From the NCBI RefSeq assembly GCF_001685355.1, contig NZ_CP016438.1:7068001-7132000 (forward strand): DNA of 64,000 nucleotides. The letters are read 5' to 3'. Of this stretch, positions 28,244 through 37,342 are shown in pieces. A model generated the notes under the pieces. It was not told where the DNA came from. It saw only the letters and a program-made list of their open reading frames with translations, and did not search any database. Made by a program: the position numbers and the translations under genes. The DNA is from Streptomyces lincolnensis. Lineage in GTDB: Bacteria; Actinomycetota; Actinomycetes; Streptomycetales; Streptomycetaceae. How positions within the stretch are numbered: the first letter of the stretch is position 1; each line of letters opens with the position of its first letter.

Positions 28244-29188
28244 TCAGTCGGGCATCACAAGGACCAGCGCGCCCCGCACCCCGCCCCCTTCGCCCAGCTC
28301 GTGCGCCTTGGAGACCTCCGCGAAGGGCAGCGCGGCCGAGACATGGACGCGGATGCGGTCGCTCGCCAGGAGGGCGGCGATCTTGGTGAGGCGTTCCGCG
28401 GAGGGCTCCGGCTGGACCACCGCGAAGCGCATCCCGCGGCCCTCCACGTCCTCCGGGGACAGACCGAGGTCACCGGGAACGGCACAGAGCAGCAGGCCCT
28501 TGGGGCGCAGGGCGCTCAGGGAGTGCGGGCCGTGGGTGCCGCCGAGCAGGTCCAGGGCGACGTCGACGTCCTGGACGACGGTGTCGAAGTCCGCGGTGTC
28601 CTCGACCGGTTCGTCGGCGCCGAGGTCGCGCAGGAAGGTGTGGTCGTCGGCGCGGGCGGTGCCGATGACGTACGCGCCCTCCGCCTTGGCCAGCTGCACC
28701 GCCACGTGCCCGACACCGCCCGCCGCCGCGTGGATCAGCACCCGGGTGCCCGGGCCGATCCGGGCGATGTCGATCAGGGCCTGCCAGGCGGTGAGCGCGG
28801 CCGTCGGGACGGCGGCCGCGCGGACGTGGTCCAGTGAGGCCGGCTTCACGGCGAAGTGGCGGGCCGGCGCGGTGAGATGGACGGCGTACCCCCCGCCGTC
28901 GACCCTGCCGAACACCTCGTCGCCGGGGCGCAGACCGGTGACCTCGGCGCCCACCTCCTCCACCACCCCGGAGACGTCGGACCCCAGCGTGAACGGCGGA
29001 TCCCCGTACAGCGGCGCCGTGCCCGACCGCGCCTGCCGGTCCTGCGGGGTGACGCCCGCCGCGCGGACCCGGAGCAGGATCTCGTCCCCGGCGGGCACCG
29101 GCCGCGGCCGGTGGGCCGGCTCCAGGACGTCCGGACCGCCGAAGCGGTGCTGCGTGATCACCTGTGTGCGGGGCGCTGCCGTGGTCAT
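28244..29188 (-). CDS. NADP-dependent quinone-oxidoreductase-like protein
   Basis: A 314-residue zinc-independent medium-chain dehydrogenase/reductase. The GroES-like half starts with ITQHRFGGPDVLE and has GSDVSGVVEEVG. The Rossmann half has the nucleotide motif HAAAGGVGHVAVQLAKAEGAYVIGTA. There are no zinc-binding Cys/His sets, as in quinone oxidoreductases. Start ATG at 29188 has GGGAG at the proper distance; the open frame continues upstream but without family similarity. Substrate unknown. It faces pruA convergently. Confidence 0.92.
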   Translation of the reverse strand: MTTAAPRTQVITQHRFGGPDVLEPAHRPRPVPAGDEILLRVRAAGVTPQDRQARSGTAPLYGDPPFTLGSDVSGVVEEVGAEVTGLRPGDEVFGRVDGGGYAVHLTAPARHFAVKPASLDHVRAAAVPTAALTAWQALIDIARIGPGTRVLIHAAAGGVGHVAVQLAKAEGAYVIGTARADDHTFLRDLGADEPVEDTADFDTVVQDVDVALDLLGGTHGPHSLSALRPKGLLLCAVPGDLGLSPEDVEGRGMRFAVVQPEPSAERLTKIAALLASDRIRVHVSAALPFAEVSKAHELGEGGGVRGALVLVMPD

Positions 29189-29537
29189 CGGGGCTCCCTC
29201 CCGATCCGGACCGGGGCGGCGGGGACGGTCGGGCCGCCGGTGTCCATCGTGGACCGCGGCCCGGGTCTTGGGGACCCACCCGACGCCGTTCTCACGAAAA
29301 CGCAGGTCAGCGCGGTGTGAGGGAGGTCGCCGTCTCAGATAGTAGGAAGCCCGAGTAATTGTGGAGACAGACCGGCCCTCCTCCCTTAGCTTTGTAGAAG
29401 CCGAACGTCTCGCTCGATCAAGCGAATGGCGGTCGTGAGCCGGGCCCCGAAGCAGGCAATCCCTGCGGCACCGCTCCCCGCCCCTTCCGGCGTCTCGTCG
29501 TAACCCCTCTCGAACCCTTCGAAGGAGTCGATTTCTC
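29189..29537. other. Intergenic region without a recognised gene
   Basis: This 349-base stretch separates divergent genes and must hold their promoters. It is less GC-rich around 29330-29420 (for example CCTTAGCTTTGTAG). I see no coding frame with normal third-position bias and no clear hairpin. A weak -10-like TTAGCTT near 29387 could serve the small downstream gene; this is uncertain. Confidence 0.4.
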
Positions 29538-29669
29538 ATGGCCGAGACGACCGCCCGCCGTCGAGTCCGTCACAGCTCCCGCACGAGCGAGTCCGACCGC
29601 AAGAACGCCGCCGCGGCCCTCCAGCGCGCCCTCGACCGCCGTGACAACGGCGGATCGACCGGCCACTGA
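29538..29669 (+). CDS. Small basic protein, 43 residues
   Basis: A short frame starting with ATG behind GAAGGAG. It encodes a Ser/Arg-rich start (MAETTARRRVRHSSRTSES) followed by an amphipathic helix-like segment (NAAAALQRALDRRD). Third positions are G/C-rich and the start signal is strong, so I consider it real. I recall similarly sized conserved Streptomyces proteins at this position but know no function. No membrane segment or Cys motif is present. It is convergent with the phosphatase gene. Confidence 0.7.
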   Translation: MAETTARRRVRHSSRTSESDRKNAAAALQRALDRRDNGGSTGH

Positions 29670-29718
29670 GCAGGACCCACAGACCCGGGAGCCGCACCCG
29701 CGCGAGGTGCGGCGCGGT

Positions 29719-31287
29719 CTAACCGCCGCGCCGCACCTCGAAGTGGTCGATCCGCTCCCCGCTCTGCGCCAGGGCCGACACCTTCAGGCGTGGCCTCGTC
29801 CCGGTCTCCGCCTCCACCGAGAGCAGCGAGAAGCCCCGGTAGCGCACCCGTGACCACTCCACGGTCTCCGCGTCGGACTTCTGGGACTTCGTCCACCGGA
29901 AGGTCTCGACGGACTCGCGGTCCCGCACGTGCCCCTCGTAGCTCTCCGGTGCGCCGGAGGGGAAGCCGTACAGGTCCCGGCCGCCGCCGCCCGCCGTGAC
30001 GTACACGATCCCGTCGCGGGTCGGGTCGGTCGACGCGCCGATCGGGACCGGCCGGCCGACCTCGCCGTCGCGGATCGCGTCGGTGCGTTCGTAGACGTGG
30101 TTGTGCCCGTTGATCACCAGGTCCACCTGGTGTTTGGCGAACAGCGGCAGCCACTGTGCGCGCACCCCGCCGTCGGAGGCGTGCGTGGACGTCGAGTACG
30201 CGCAGTGGTGGAAGAAGACGACGACGAAGTCCACCGCCGAAGACGCCCGCAGCTCACCCAGCTTCCGGTCCAGCCAGGCCGTCTGCCGCCCGCCGCTGTA
30301 GCCGAGGTTCGCGGGGATCTCGTACGACACGTCGTTCGCGTCCAGCGCCACGAAGCCGACGTTGCCGTAGGTGAAGGCGTACACGCCCGGTGCCGTGCGC
30401 GGGTCGAAGCCGTTGTCGGGGAGGGAGAAGCGGGCCAGTTGGCCGCCGTAGCCGTCCGGCGAGTACCAGGCCTCCATGTCGTGGTTGCCGGTCGTCACCA
30501 TCCAGGGGACCGACTTCGCCACCGGCTCGTTCTGCTTCAGGAACAGGTCCCAGAAGGCGGGGTCGTAGCCGTCCTCCTTGGTGCCCCTGCCGTTTCCGTT
30601 GGCGTAGCAGATGTCGCCGGCGTGGAGGTGGAAGGCCGGCTTCTCGCGCAGCAGGAGGTTGTCGTTCGCGGCGGCGGCCTGGCTCACCCCCTGGTCGCCG
30701 AAGGCCGTGAAGACGAACCGCTCCGGGGCCGCCGGCGCCGTACGGAAGGAGCCGATCGTCCCGCGGTTCCCGGGTGAGGCCGGGTCGAAGCCGTCGTGGC
30801 CGACGCCGTAGTAGTACGTCGTGCCCGGCCGCAGGGTGTCCAGGGCCGCGTGCACATAGAACTGGTCGAGTGCCGCGCGCACCCCTTCGAGACCGGGGGT
30901 GTGCAGGTCGCGGATCTCGGCCTCGATCCTGCGGCCCAGGTCGTCGGGGCGGGTCCCGACCCGGACGTACGGCTTCTTCACCGCGAGCGGCACCTGCCAG
31001 GAGATCCGCATCTGCGTCTTGGGGTCGGCGCCGAAGGCGAGATGGCGGCCGAAGGGGGCGACGACGGAGCCGGAGACCGACGGTGTGGGGGACGGGGGCG
31101 TGGTGCGCCGGCCGGGGGAGGGTGAGTCGTCCCCGCCCGCGCAGCCGGTCAGCAGGCCGCCCGCCACCGCGCCCGCCGTCACCAGCGTGCGCCGCCGGGT
31201 CAGTCGGGTCCGCAGGTACTCGTACTGCTCGGCCATGGTCATCCGGCGCGCGAGCTCGGGCGGAATGCCGCAGTCAGGGGTCTCCAT
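29719..31287 (-). CDS. Tat-exported metallophosphatase lipoprotein (purple acid phosphatase-like)
   Basis: A 522-residue predicted phosphoesterase. The N-terminus has a twin-arginine segment LTRRRTLV and a lipobox LLTGC (about 40-50), so it should be folded, exported by Tat and lipid-anchored. A fibronectin-like domain follows ([20 protein letters not shown] ... YYYGVGHDG). The metallophosphoesterase domain shows the ordered metal-binding motifs [29 protein letters not shown] and [12 protein letters not shown] at 31287 has GGGAAG upstream. Likely role is phosphate scavenging from organic esters; a PhoP box was not identified. Confidence 0.9.
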   Translation of the reverse strand: METPDCGIPPELARRMTMAEQYEYLRTRLTRRRTLVTAGAVAGGLLTGCAGGDDSPSPGRRTTPPSPTPSVSGSVVAPFGRHLAFGADPKTQMRISWQVPLAVKKPYVRVGTRPDDLGRRIEAEIRDLHTPGLEGVRAALDQFYVHAALDTLRPGTTYYYGVGHDGFDPASPGNRGTIGSFRTAPAAPERFVFTAFGDQGVSQAAAANDNLLLREKPAFHLHAGDICYANGNGRGTKEDGYDPAFWDLFLKQNEPVAKSVPWMVTTGNHDMEAWYSPDGYGGQLARFSLPDNGFDPRTAPGVYAFTYGNVGFVALDANDVSYEIPANLGYSGGRQTAWLDRKLGELRASSAVDFVVVFFHHCAYSTSTHASDGGVRAQWLPLFAKHQVDLVINGHNHVYERTDAIRDGEVGRPVPIGASTDPTRDGIVYVTAGGGGRDLYGFPSGAPESYEGHVRDRESVETFRWTKSQKSDAETVEWSRVRYRGFSLLSVEAETGTRPRLKVSALAQSGERIDHFEVRRGG

Positions 31288-31431
31288 GGGGGAGAACTTC
31301 CCAGCGGAGCTCAACACCCGCCCTACATACGGGTGAACGGGTGGCGACGGGTTGACCGGGCGCGTGAGGGGGTCTGTCCGTATCGCGGACGGGCCGTGTC
31401 ATCCCATGGGACGAGGAGTAGGGTGCGCGGC

Positions 31432-32475
31432 ATGTCTCGCAGCATCAATCTCGCAGTGATTCCCGGTGACGGCATCGGCCAGGAGGTCGTGGCCGAAGGT
31501 CTCAAGGTCCTCTCCGCCGTCCTTCCGCAGGATGTGAAGCTGGAGACCAAGGAGTTCGACTTCGGCGCCAAGCGCTACCACGCCACCGGTGAGACCCTCA
31601 CCGACGCCGACGTGGACGCGCTCAAGCAGCACGACGCGATCCTGCTCGGCGCCATCGGCGACCCGTCGGTGCCGTCCGGCGTCCTGGAGCGCGGCTTCCT
31701 GCTGAAGCTCCGCTTCCTCTTCGACCACCACGTCAACCTGCGCCCGTCGAAGCTGCTGCCGGGTGTCGCCACCCCGCTGGCCGGCGAGCCCGAGATCGAC
31801 TTCATCGTGGTCCGCGAGGGCACCGAGGGCCCGTACACCGGCAACGGCGGCACCATCCGCAAGGGCACCGAGCACGAGGTCGCCACCGAGGTCTCCGTGA
31901 ACACGGCCTTCGGTGTCGAGCGCGTGGTCCGGGACGCCTTCGCCCGCGCCCAGGCCCGCCCCCGCAAGAAGCTCACGCTGGTCCACAAGAACAACGTGCT
32001 GGCCTTCGCCGGTCACCTGTGGACGAACGTCTTCAACAAGGTGGCCGCGGAGTTCCCCGACGTCACCACCGACTACATCCACGTCGACGCGGCCACGATC
32101 TACCTCGTCACCGACCCGGGCCGGTTCGACGTCATCGTCACCGACAACCTCTTCGGCGACATCATCACCGACCTCGCCGCGGCCGTCTCCGGCGGCATCG
32201 GCGTCGCCGCGAGCGGCAACATCAACCCGAGCCGCGAGTTCCCGTCCATGTTCGAGCCCGTGCACGGCTCGGCCCCGGACATCGCCGGCCAGGGCAAGGC
32301 CGACCCCACCGCCACGGTCCTGTCCGTCGCCCTCCTGCTGCGTCACCTCGGCTACGAGTCCGAGGCCGGCCGCATCGAGGAGGCCGTCTCCGCCGACCTC
32401 GCGGAGCGCACCGGCAAGCCCGCCCGCAGCACCTCCGAGATCGGCGACGCGCTCGCCGTACGAGTAGCCGGCTGA
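31432..32475 (+). CDS. leuB: 3-isopropylmalate dehydrogenase
   Basis: A 347-residue NAD- and Mg-dependent decarboxylating dehydrogenase of leucine synthesis. It shows the N-terminal [14 protein letters not shown], the substrate region with [19 protein letters not shown], the phosphate-like loop [14 protein letters not shown], the metal-binding [13 protein letters not shown] and the C-terminal [18 protein letters not shown]. It lacks isocitrate-specific features. In some actinobacteria the same enzyme may also act on citramalate-derived methylmalate for isoleucine, which would fit cimA nearby. ATG at 31432 is 16 bases after an AGGAG-like site. Confidence 0.96.
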   Translation: MSRSINLAVIPGDGIGQEVVAEGLKVLSAVLPQDVKLETKEFDFGAKRYHATGETLTDADVDALKQHDAILLGAIGDPSVPSGVLERGFLLKLRFLFDHHVNLRPSKLLPGVATPLAGEPEIDFIVVREGTEGPYTGNGGTIRKGTEHEVATEVSVNTAFGVERVVRDAFARAQARPRKKLTLVHKNNVLAFAGHLWTNVFNKVAAEFPDVTTDYIHVDAATIYLVTDPGRFDVIVTDNLFGDIITDLAAAVSGGIGVAASGNINPSREFPSMFEPVHGSAPDIAGQGKADPTATVLSVALLLRHLGYESEAGRIEEAVSADLAERTGKPARSTSEIGDALAVRVAG

Positions 32476-32513
32476 CCCGCCGCGCACTCGATCTCCTCGC
32501 GAGATCTTTCGAA

Positions 32514-32541
32514 GCCGCCGGGTCTCACCGCACCCGGCGGC
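32514..32541 (+). terminator. Terminator after leuB
   Basis: GCCGCCGGGT (32514-32523) pairs with ACCCGGCGGC (32532-32541) around an eight-base loop, followed by TTTCGT. It lies 39 bases after the leuB stop and before ilvE, so ilvE is probably expressed from its own promoter. Confidence 0.8.
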
Positions 32542-32738
32542 TTTCGTATGTCCCCGCCGGGTGCCACCATCATCCCCTGGGCCGCATTCACGCCATTTCG
32601 TCCACGGACCTCCACTTGCGATAATCGAACGCGGAGCCGCGGAATGAGGGAATGCTCGGACGTCCTAGCACTGGCCACTGGCAGTACGGGCGTGAGCGCG
32701 GCCCGTCACTACCCGAACCGGTGAAGGACACCCAACTC

Positions 32739-33827
32739 ATGACGCAGCCCACGATCGAGCTCAAGCCCTCCGCCAGTCCGCTCGCCGCCGCAGAGCGCGA
32801 GGCGATCCTGGCCAACCCCGGGTTCGGCCGGCACTTCACCGACCACATGGTGACGATCAAGTGGACCGAGGGCCGCGGCTGGCACGACGCCCAGCTCGTC
32901 CCGTACGGACCGATCTCCCTGGACCCCTCCACCCATGTCCTGCACTACGGCCAGGAGATCTTCGAGGGCCTGAAGGCCTACCGCCAGGCCGACGGCTCGG
33001 TCGCGGTCTTCCGCCCCGAGGCCAACGCCCGGCGCTTCCGCAACTCCGCCCGCCGGATGGCCATGGCCGAGCTGCCCGAGGAGCTGTTCATCGAGGCCCT
33101 CGACGCGCTGATCGCGCAGGACGGCGACTGGGTCCCGCCGCACGGCGGCGAGGAGTCCCTCTACCTGCGCCCGTTCATGTTCGCCACCGAGGCCGCGCTC
33201 GGCGTCCACCCGGCCAACGAGTACCTGTTCATGCTGATCGCCTCCCCGTCCGGCGCGTACTTCGCCGGGGGCGTCAAGCCGGTCACCATCTGGATCTCCG
33301 AGGACTACGTCCGTGCCGTCCCCGGCGGCACCGGCGACGCCAAGACCGGCGGCAACTACGCGGCCTCCCTGCTCCCGCAGGCCGAGGCCGCGAAGAACGG
33401 CTGCGACCAGGTCGTCTACCTCGACGCGGTGACCCGCACTAAGGTCGAGGAGTCCGGCAGCATGAACATCGCCTTCGTCTACGGCGACCGGATCGTCACC
33501 CCCGAGCTCACCGGCTCCATCCTGGAGGGCATCACCCGCGACTCGCTCCTCCAGGTCGCCCGCGACCTCGGATACACCGCCGAGGAGGGTGTGGTCACCC
33601 TGGAGCAGTGGCGCGAGGACGCCGCCTCCGGTGCCCTCACCGAGGTCTTCGCCTGCGGCACCGCCGCCGTCGTCACCCCCATCGGCCACGCCAAGACCAA
33701 GGACGCCGCCTGGAGCCACGGCGACGGCACCCCCGGCCCCGTCACCCTCCGCCTCCGCGAGGCCCTCCTCGGCATCCAGCGGGGTGTCACGCAGGACAAG
33801 CACGGCTGGATGCACAAGCTGGGCTGA
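32739..33827 (+). CDS. ilvE: Branched-chain amino acid aminotransferase
   Basis: A 362-residue class IV PLP enzyme that makes the last step to valine, leucine and isoleucine and the first step of their breakdown to branched fatty acid starters. Signatures: [19 protein letters not shown], the PLP-Lys segment [27 protein letters not shown] and the C-terminal [18 protein letters not shown] at 32739 follows GAAGGA. A GATAAT at 32620-32625 is a possible -10. Fits the branched-chain cluster formed by ilvBNC, leuB and cimA. Confidence 0.96.
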   Translation: MTQPTIELKPSASPLAAAEREAILANPGFGRHFTDHMVTIKWTEGRGWHDAQLVPYGPISLDPSTHVLHYGQEIFEGLKAYRQADGSVAVFRPEANARRFRNSARRMAMAELPEELFIEALDALIAQDGDWVPPHGGEESLYLRPFMFATEAALGVHPANEYLFMLIASPSGAYFAGGVKPVTIWISEDYVRAVPGGTGDAKTGGNYAASLLPQAEAAKNGCDQVVYLDAVTRTKVEESGSMNIAFVYGDRIVTPELTGSILEGITRDSLLQVARDLGYTAEEGVVTLEQWREDAASGALTEVFACGTAAVVTPIGHAKTKDAAWSHGDGTPGPVTLRLREALLGIQRGVTQDKHGWMHKLG

Positions 33828-33850
33828 CCCGCCCGACCTCGCTCGACCCG

Positions 33851-33886
33851 GCCGGAGCCCGCCGCGACCCCGCGGCGGGCTCCGGC
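33851..33886. terminator. Bidirectional terminator between ilvE and the serine hydrolase
   Basis: GCCGGAGCCCGCCGCG (33851-33866) and CGCGGCGGGCTCCGGC (33871-33886) form a perfect 16-bp stem with a four-base loop. It lies between two convergent stop codons (33827 and 33897) and can serve both. Confidence 0.85.
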
Positions 33887-33896
33887 CTCTTCCCGC

Positions 33897-35024
33897 TCAC
33901 GAACCCCCGGCCCGCACCCGCTCGATGATGCCCAGGGTCAGCTCCTGCGCCCGGTCCTCCAGGTCCCACTTCCCGTCCCGGCGGGCCTGGTTGCTCACCC
34001 AGAAGACGAGGACGCCGTCGCGCAGGGAGCGGCCCAGCAGCGCCAGGGACCAGTCGTTGCCGCCGTCGTGCCAGGCCAGCCGGCCGTCGGGGGTGTCCCG
34101 GACGCTCCAGCCGTAGCCGTAGGAGCTCTCCGAGCCGGGCTCCGGCACCCGGGGCTCGAACAGCCTGTCCCGGGCCGGGGCCGGCAGGATCCGCCCGCCC
34201 AGGAGCGCGCGGTGCCAGCGGAGCATGTCGCCCGCGGTGGAGAGCATGCCGCCGTTGCCGCGCAGGTTCCAGTACGGCCCGTCGGCGGCCCAGGGGTGGT
34301 CGAAGGGCCTGCCCCGGCTCCGCCCCCGGCTGTCGTACTCCACCGCGACCAGGTGCCGTGGCCACCGGGGCAGCACGTACCCGGTCCGGGTCATCCCGGC
34401 CGGGGCGAACAGGTGCCGGGCCAGGAACGGTTCGTAGGCATCCCCGGACGCCTGCTCGACGATCGCGGCGAGCAGGCTGTACCCGGTGTTGGAGTAACGG
34501 AACTCCGCTCCCGGCGCCGACAGGAGCGTCGATGCCAGCGCCCCGCGCACCAACTCCCCGCGCGAGAGCGGGTCGTAGTCGTCACCGAGCCCCTCGACCA
34601 GGCCCGACGTGTGCGTGAGCAGGTGCTCGACGGTGACGGCGCGCTTGTCGGCCGGCACCGGTCCCAGATGGCGGTCGATCCGGTCGCTCACCCGGAGCCG
34701 GCCCAGCACCTCCAGCTTCAGGATCGCGGCCGCGGTGAACTGCTTGGTGACCGACATGACGTCGTACACCGTGCGGCAGCTCGCCGGGGTGCCGGCGGCG
34801 CGGTCCGACGCCCCGAACCCGGCGCAGTACACCGGCTCGGCGCCGCGCGCCGCGAGCACGGTGCCGCCGGCCCCCTCGGGCCAGGTGCGCCGGACGAAGT
34901 CGGCGAGCGGGTCGCCGTCACGCACCGGCCGGGACGCGGCGGCGGGAACGCCGAGCGCCATCAGAGCCGCGACGCCCGCGACCGAGGTGCCGAAACGACG
35001 GCGAGAGCAGCGGTACAGAACCAT
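33897..35024 (-). CDS. Secreted serine beta-lactamase/DD-peptidase family protein
   Basis: A 375-residue penicillin-binding-type serine hydrolase. The N-terminus SRRRFGTSVAGVAALMALG followed by AAAS looks like a Tat or Sec signal peptide. Active-site motifs are in order: SVTK (nucleophile Ser and general base Lys), YSN (in FRYSNTGYS), and HDG in the third-motif position. The family (Pfam beta-lactamase/class C-like) includes DD-carboxypeptidases and esterases. Function in peptidoglycan or in ester hydrolysis cannot be told. GGAGGT lies six bases before the ATG. Divergent from a helix-turn-helix membrane gene. Confidence 0.9.
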   Translation of the reverse strand: MVLYRCSRRRFGTSVAGVAALMALGVPAAASRPVRDGDPLADFVRRTWPEGAGGTVLAARGAEPVYCAGFGASDRAAGTPASCRTVYDVMSVTKQFTAAAILKLEVLGRLRVSDRIDRHLGPVPADKRAVTVEHLLTHTSGLVEGLGDDYDPLSRGELVRGALASTLLSAPGAEFRYSNTGYSLLAAIVEQASGDAYEPFLARHLFAPAGMTRTGYVLPRWPRHLVAVEYDSRGRSRGRPFDHPWAADGPYWNLRGNGGMLSTAGDMLRWHRALLGGRILPAPARDRLFEPRVPEPGSESSYGYGWSVRDTPDGRLAWHDGGNDWSLALLGRSLRDGVLVFWVSNQARRDGKWDLEDRAQELTLGIIERVRAGGS

Positions 35025-35142
35025 GTGACCTCCAACACCGGGAATCCGCACCGAGGTTGACCGCCGCTCTCGCCGTTCCTCAAGCTGTCAGGTGTTCGAG
35101 CTTGTGCGAGACCGTGTACGTCCAGCTCACAGGGGGGCCACC

Positions 35143-35595
35143 ATGACGACCGCACCGCCCACACCGCCCGACACCGACCCGGCCGCCTTCGTCGCCGCGC
35201 TGCGCCGGCTCAAGGCCTGGTCGGGTCTCAGCTACCGATCGCTGGAACGCCGGGCGGCCGACGCCGGCCACGCGCTGCCTTACTCCACGGCGGCCACCAT
35301 GCTGGGCCGCGACCGGCTGCCCCGCGCCGAACTCGTCGCCGCGTTCGTCGCCGCCTGCGGGCTGCGCGGGGCGGAGGCCGAGGCGTGGGTGGACGCGCGC
35401 ACCCGCATCGCGTGCGGGCCGGTGCCCGCCGGGGCGGCGGCGGTACGGCACGCGCCCTCCCGCCGGCGGACGCTGCTCGGCGTCGCCGCACTTCTCACCG
35501 CCCTCCTCGGCGGGGCGCTCGCGAGCGGCGTACTCACCGAGGACGAGAACGTGACGGAGACGCGGACCGCCCACGGGGCCACCGAGACACGCTGA
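35143..35595 (+). CDS. Helix-turn-helix protein with one membrane segment
   Basis: A 150-residue protein. Residues 14-75 form an XRE-like helix-turn-helix domain of a type common in Streptomyces (FVAALRRLKAWSGLSYRSLE ... RAELVAAFVAACG). A linker leads to a single hydrophobic helix at 110-130 (TLLGVAALLTALLGGALASG) and a short charged tail. A DNA-binding domain tethered to the membrane suggests control of the divergent secreted hydrolase or of stress genes. This is inference. AGGGGGG precedes the ATG. No sigma or kinase partner is adjacent. Confidence 0.8.
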   Translation: MTTAPPTPPDTDPAAFVAALRRLKAWSGLSYRSLERRAADAGHALPYSTAATMLGRDRLPRAELVAAFVAACGLRGAEAEAWVDARTRIACGPVPAGAAAVRHAPSRRRTLLGVAALLTALLGGALASGVLTEDENVTETRTAHGATETR

Positions 35596-35806
35596 GCCGC
35601 AGCGATTCTCGGCCATGTGCGGGAGGTGCCGGACGGAGTCTCCTCGCGGACGCCTGAGCCCCTGCCCGGGTTGTACTCAATTCGGGGGATTGACCCTGTG
35701 CCGTGTGGTGCGTTTGCCTCATGGAGAGCCCTCGGCGCGGGGCCGGGGAAGAAGCGTCCACGGGGAATTCAGGGGGAACACCATGCATCACCACGGGGGA
35801 ACAGCC

Positions 35807-37033
35807 ATGCAGAGGAACAAGCGCGTCCTGGCGCTCGCGATCGCCGTCGCCGCCGCCACGGCGACACTGGCCGTCCCGGCCACGAGCGCCACCGCCGCAC
35901 CCAGGGCACCGCACACCGAACCGGTCAGCGTCACACCCGAGGGCAAGGCGGGCAGCCGCGAGACACCCGTGTCCGTCATCAGCCGCAACGGCCGCCACAT
36001 CGCCCTCGGCTCGAACGCGGAGGACCTGGACCCCAACGTGCCGCACGGCGGCATGTACGTGCGCGACCCGCACACCGGCAAGCTCCGCTTCGCCGGGTTC
36101 GGCGGCCTGCTGGCGGTCCTGAACGACGGCCGCTACGTCTACGCCCAGTTCACCTCGCCCTCGGAGGACACGGACGTGTGGATCCACAACCACGCCACGG
36201 GCGAGCGCGTCGGCTTCGGCATCGAGATCCCCGAGGGCTACCCCGGGCAGCCCGCCGACCTGTCGGTGAGCCCCAACGGCCGCTTCGCGGTCTACACGCT
36301 CCAGGACGCCGACGGCACGAGCGTGGTCCACCTGCGGGACCGGATCGCCGGCACCACCGAGCGGATCAGCCACGAGAGGCCCACCTGGGAGCCCCGCAAC
36401 GCCTCCGGACCGACGGTCAGCGACGACGGGCGCCGGATCGTCTACCAGTACAACTACGCCAACGGCCCGCGCGGCGACGACTGGGGCGACGTCTGGATGT
36501 ACGACCGCACCAGCGGCAAGCGCACCCAGATCGACCGCTCCCACGACGGCTCGCAGACCGAGAAGGAGTCCCTGAACCCGTCCATCAGCGGCAACGGCCG
36601 GACGGTCGTCTTCGAATCCCGGGACACCCACCTGGTCCCCGACGACACCGACGCCAGCTGGAACGTCTTCGTGCACGACATCGCCACCGGGAAGAACCAG
36701 CGCATCCACGGCACCCAGGGCGGCCCCGGCCAGGTCTACACCCGCAACGCCGCGGTGAGCGCCGACGGCCGGTACGTCACGTTCAAGTCGCAGGTGACCG
36801 AGCCCGGCAGCCAGTACGGCACGGAGAACCCCGTCTACCTGCGGGACCTCAAGAAGGGCACCACGACCCTGGTCACCCCCGACACCACCGGCGGCACGGC
36901 CACGGCCGACGTCCTGCCGGGGCGGATCTCCGACGGCGCCCGGCGCATCATGTTCGAGTCGGCCGACCCGACGCTGATCCCGGCCGGCGACACCAACGAC
37001 GGCACCGACGCCTTCGTACGCCACCTGCGGTGA
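35807..37033 (+). CDS. Secreted TolB-like beta-propeller protein
   Basis: A 408-residue exported protein. The signal peptide MQRNKRVLALAIAVAAATA ends in an Ala-rich cleavage region. The mature part is built of PD40/WD40-like blades with recurring motifs (ISRNGRHIALGS, VSPNGRFAVYTL, VSDDGRRIVYQY, ISGNGRTVVFES, VSADGRYVTFKS, ISDGARRIMFES), about six to seven in total. It is probably a binding scaffold outside the membrane; no catalytic motif is seen. Two starts have good ribosome-binding sites: ATG 35783 (adding MHHHGGTA) and ATG 35807. The second gives the more typical signal peptide. Confidence 0.88.
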   Translation: MQRNKRVLALAIAVAAATATLAVPATSATAAPRAPHTEPVSVTPEGKAGSRETPVSVISRNGRHIALGSNAEDLDPNVPHGGMYVRDPHTGKLRFAGFGGLLAVLNDGRYVYAQFTSPSEDTDVWIHNHATGERVGFGIEIPEGYPGQPADLSVSPNGRFAVYTLQDADGTSVVHLRDRIAGTTERISHERPTWEPRNASGPTVSDDGRRIVYQYNYANGPRGDDWGDVWMYDRTSGKRTQIDRSHDGSQTEKESLNPSISGNGRTVVFESRDTHLVPDDTDASWNVFVHDIATGKNQRIHGTQGGPGQVYTRNAAVSADGRYVTFKSQVTEPGSQYGTENPVYLRDLKKGTTTLVTPDTTGGTATADVLPGRISDGARRIMFESADPTLIPAGDTNDGTDAFVRHLR

Positions 37034-37099
37034 TCAGCACCCTGTTCGCATCCTGAGACGGACGGTGAGCGCGGGGGCCGGTTGTGCCAGACTGCCCCC

Positions 37100-37150
37100 G
37101 TGCTCTCGTCCGCCATGATTATTGGCAGCAGGCGCGCCGGTCCGCAGTGA
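37100..37150 (+). CDS. cimA leader peptide (Ile-Ile codons)
   Basis: A 16-residue frame, MLSSAMIIGSRRAGPQ, starting with GTG at 37100 or, shorter, with ATG at 37115. It contains consecutive Ile codons (ATT ATT), rare in this GC-rich genome. It is followed by a hairpin and a T-run terminator and then cimA, a gene of isoleucine synthesis. A -10-like CAGACT at 37088-37093 ends six bases before the GTG and no ribosome-binding site is present, so translation of a leaderless message is likely. Mirrors the ilvB leader. Confidence 0.6.
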   Translation: MLSSAMIIGSRRAGPQ

Positions 37151-37151
37151 C

Positions 37152-37230
37152 CACCACGTACGACCAGGTACGGGTGGACACCGTCGTCCTCGACCCGCGC
37201 GCAGACCTCTCGCACCCGCGAGGGGTTTTT
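37152..37230 (+). terminator. Attenuator upstream of cimA
   Basis: An upstream stem CCACC-a-CGTAC/GTACGGGTGG (37152-37178) is followed by the terminator CCTCTCGC (37206-37213) pairing with GCGAGGGG (37218-37225) and five T (37226-37230). It sits between the Ile-containing leader and cimA. Exchange between the two stems during leader translation would provide attenuation; the switching itself is inferred. Confidence 0.7.
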
Positions 37231-37342
37231 CGCATTTCTGGCCCATCCACAGCCGGAGGCGAGAGCGCGAGGGAGTATGTGGGGGCGGTGGAGCCGGTCA
37301 TTCCGGTACGACCGAGATCCAATCCTCAGGAGCCTTGAGACC

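Noticed and set aside
37150..37230. T-box riboswitch before cimA (GGGTGGACACCG resembles the T-box core)
   Set aside because: The core has an extra base, no complementary terminator strand is present, and there is no stem I specifier. A leader-peptide attenuator explains the region better.
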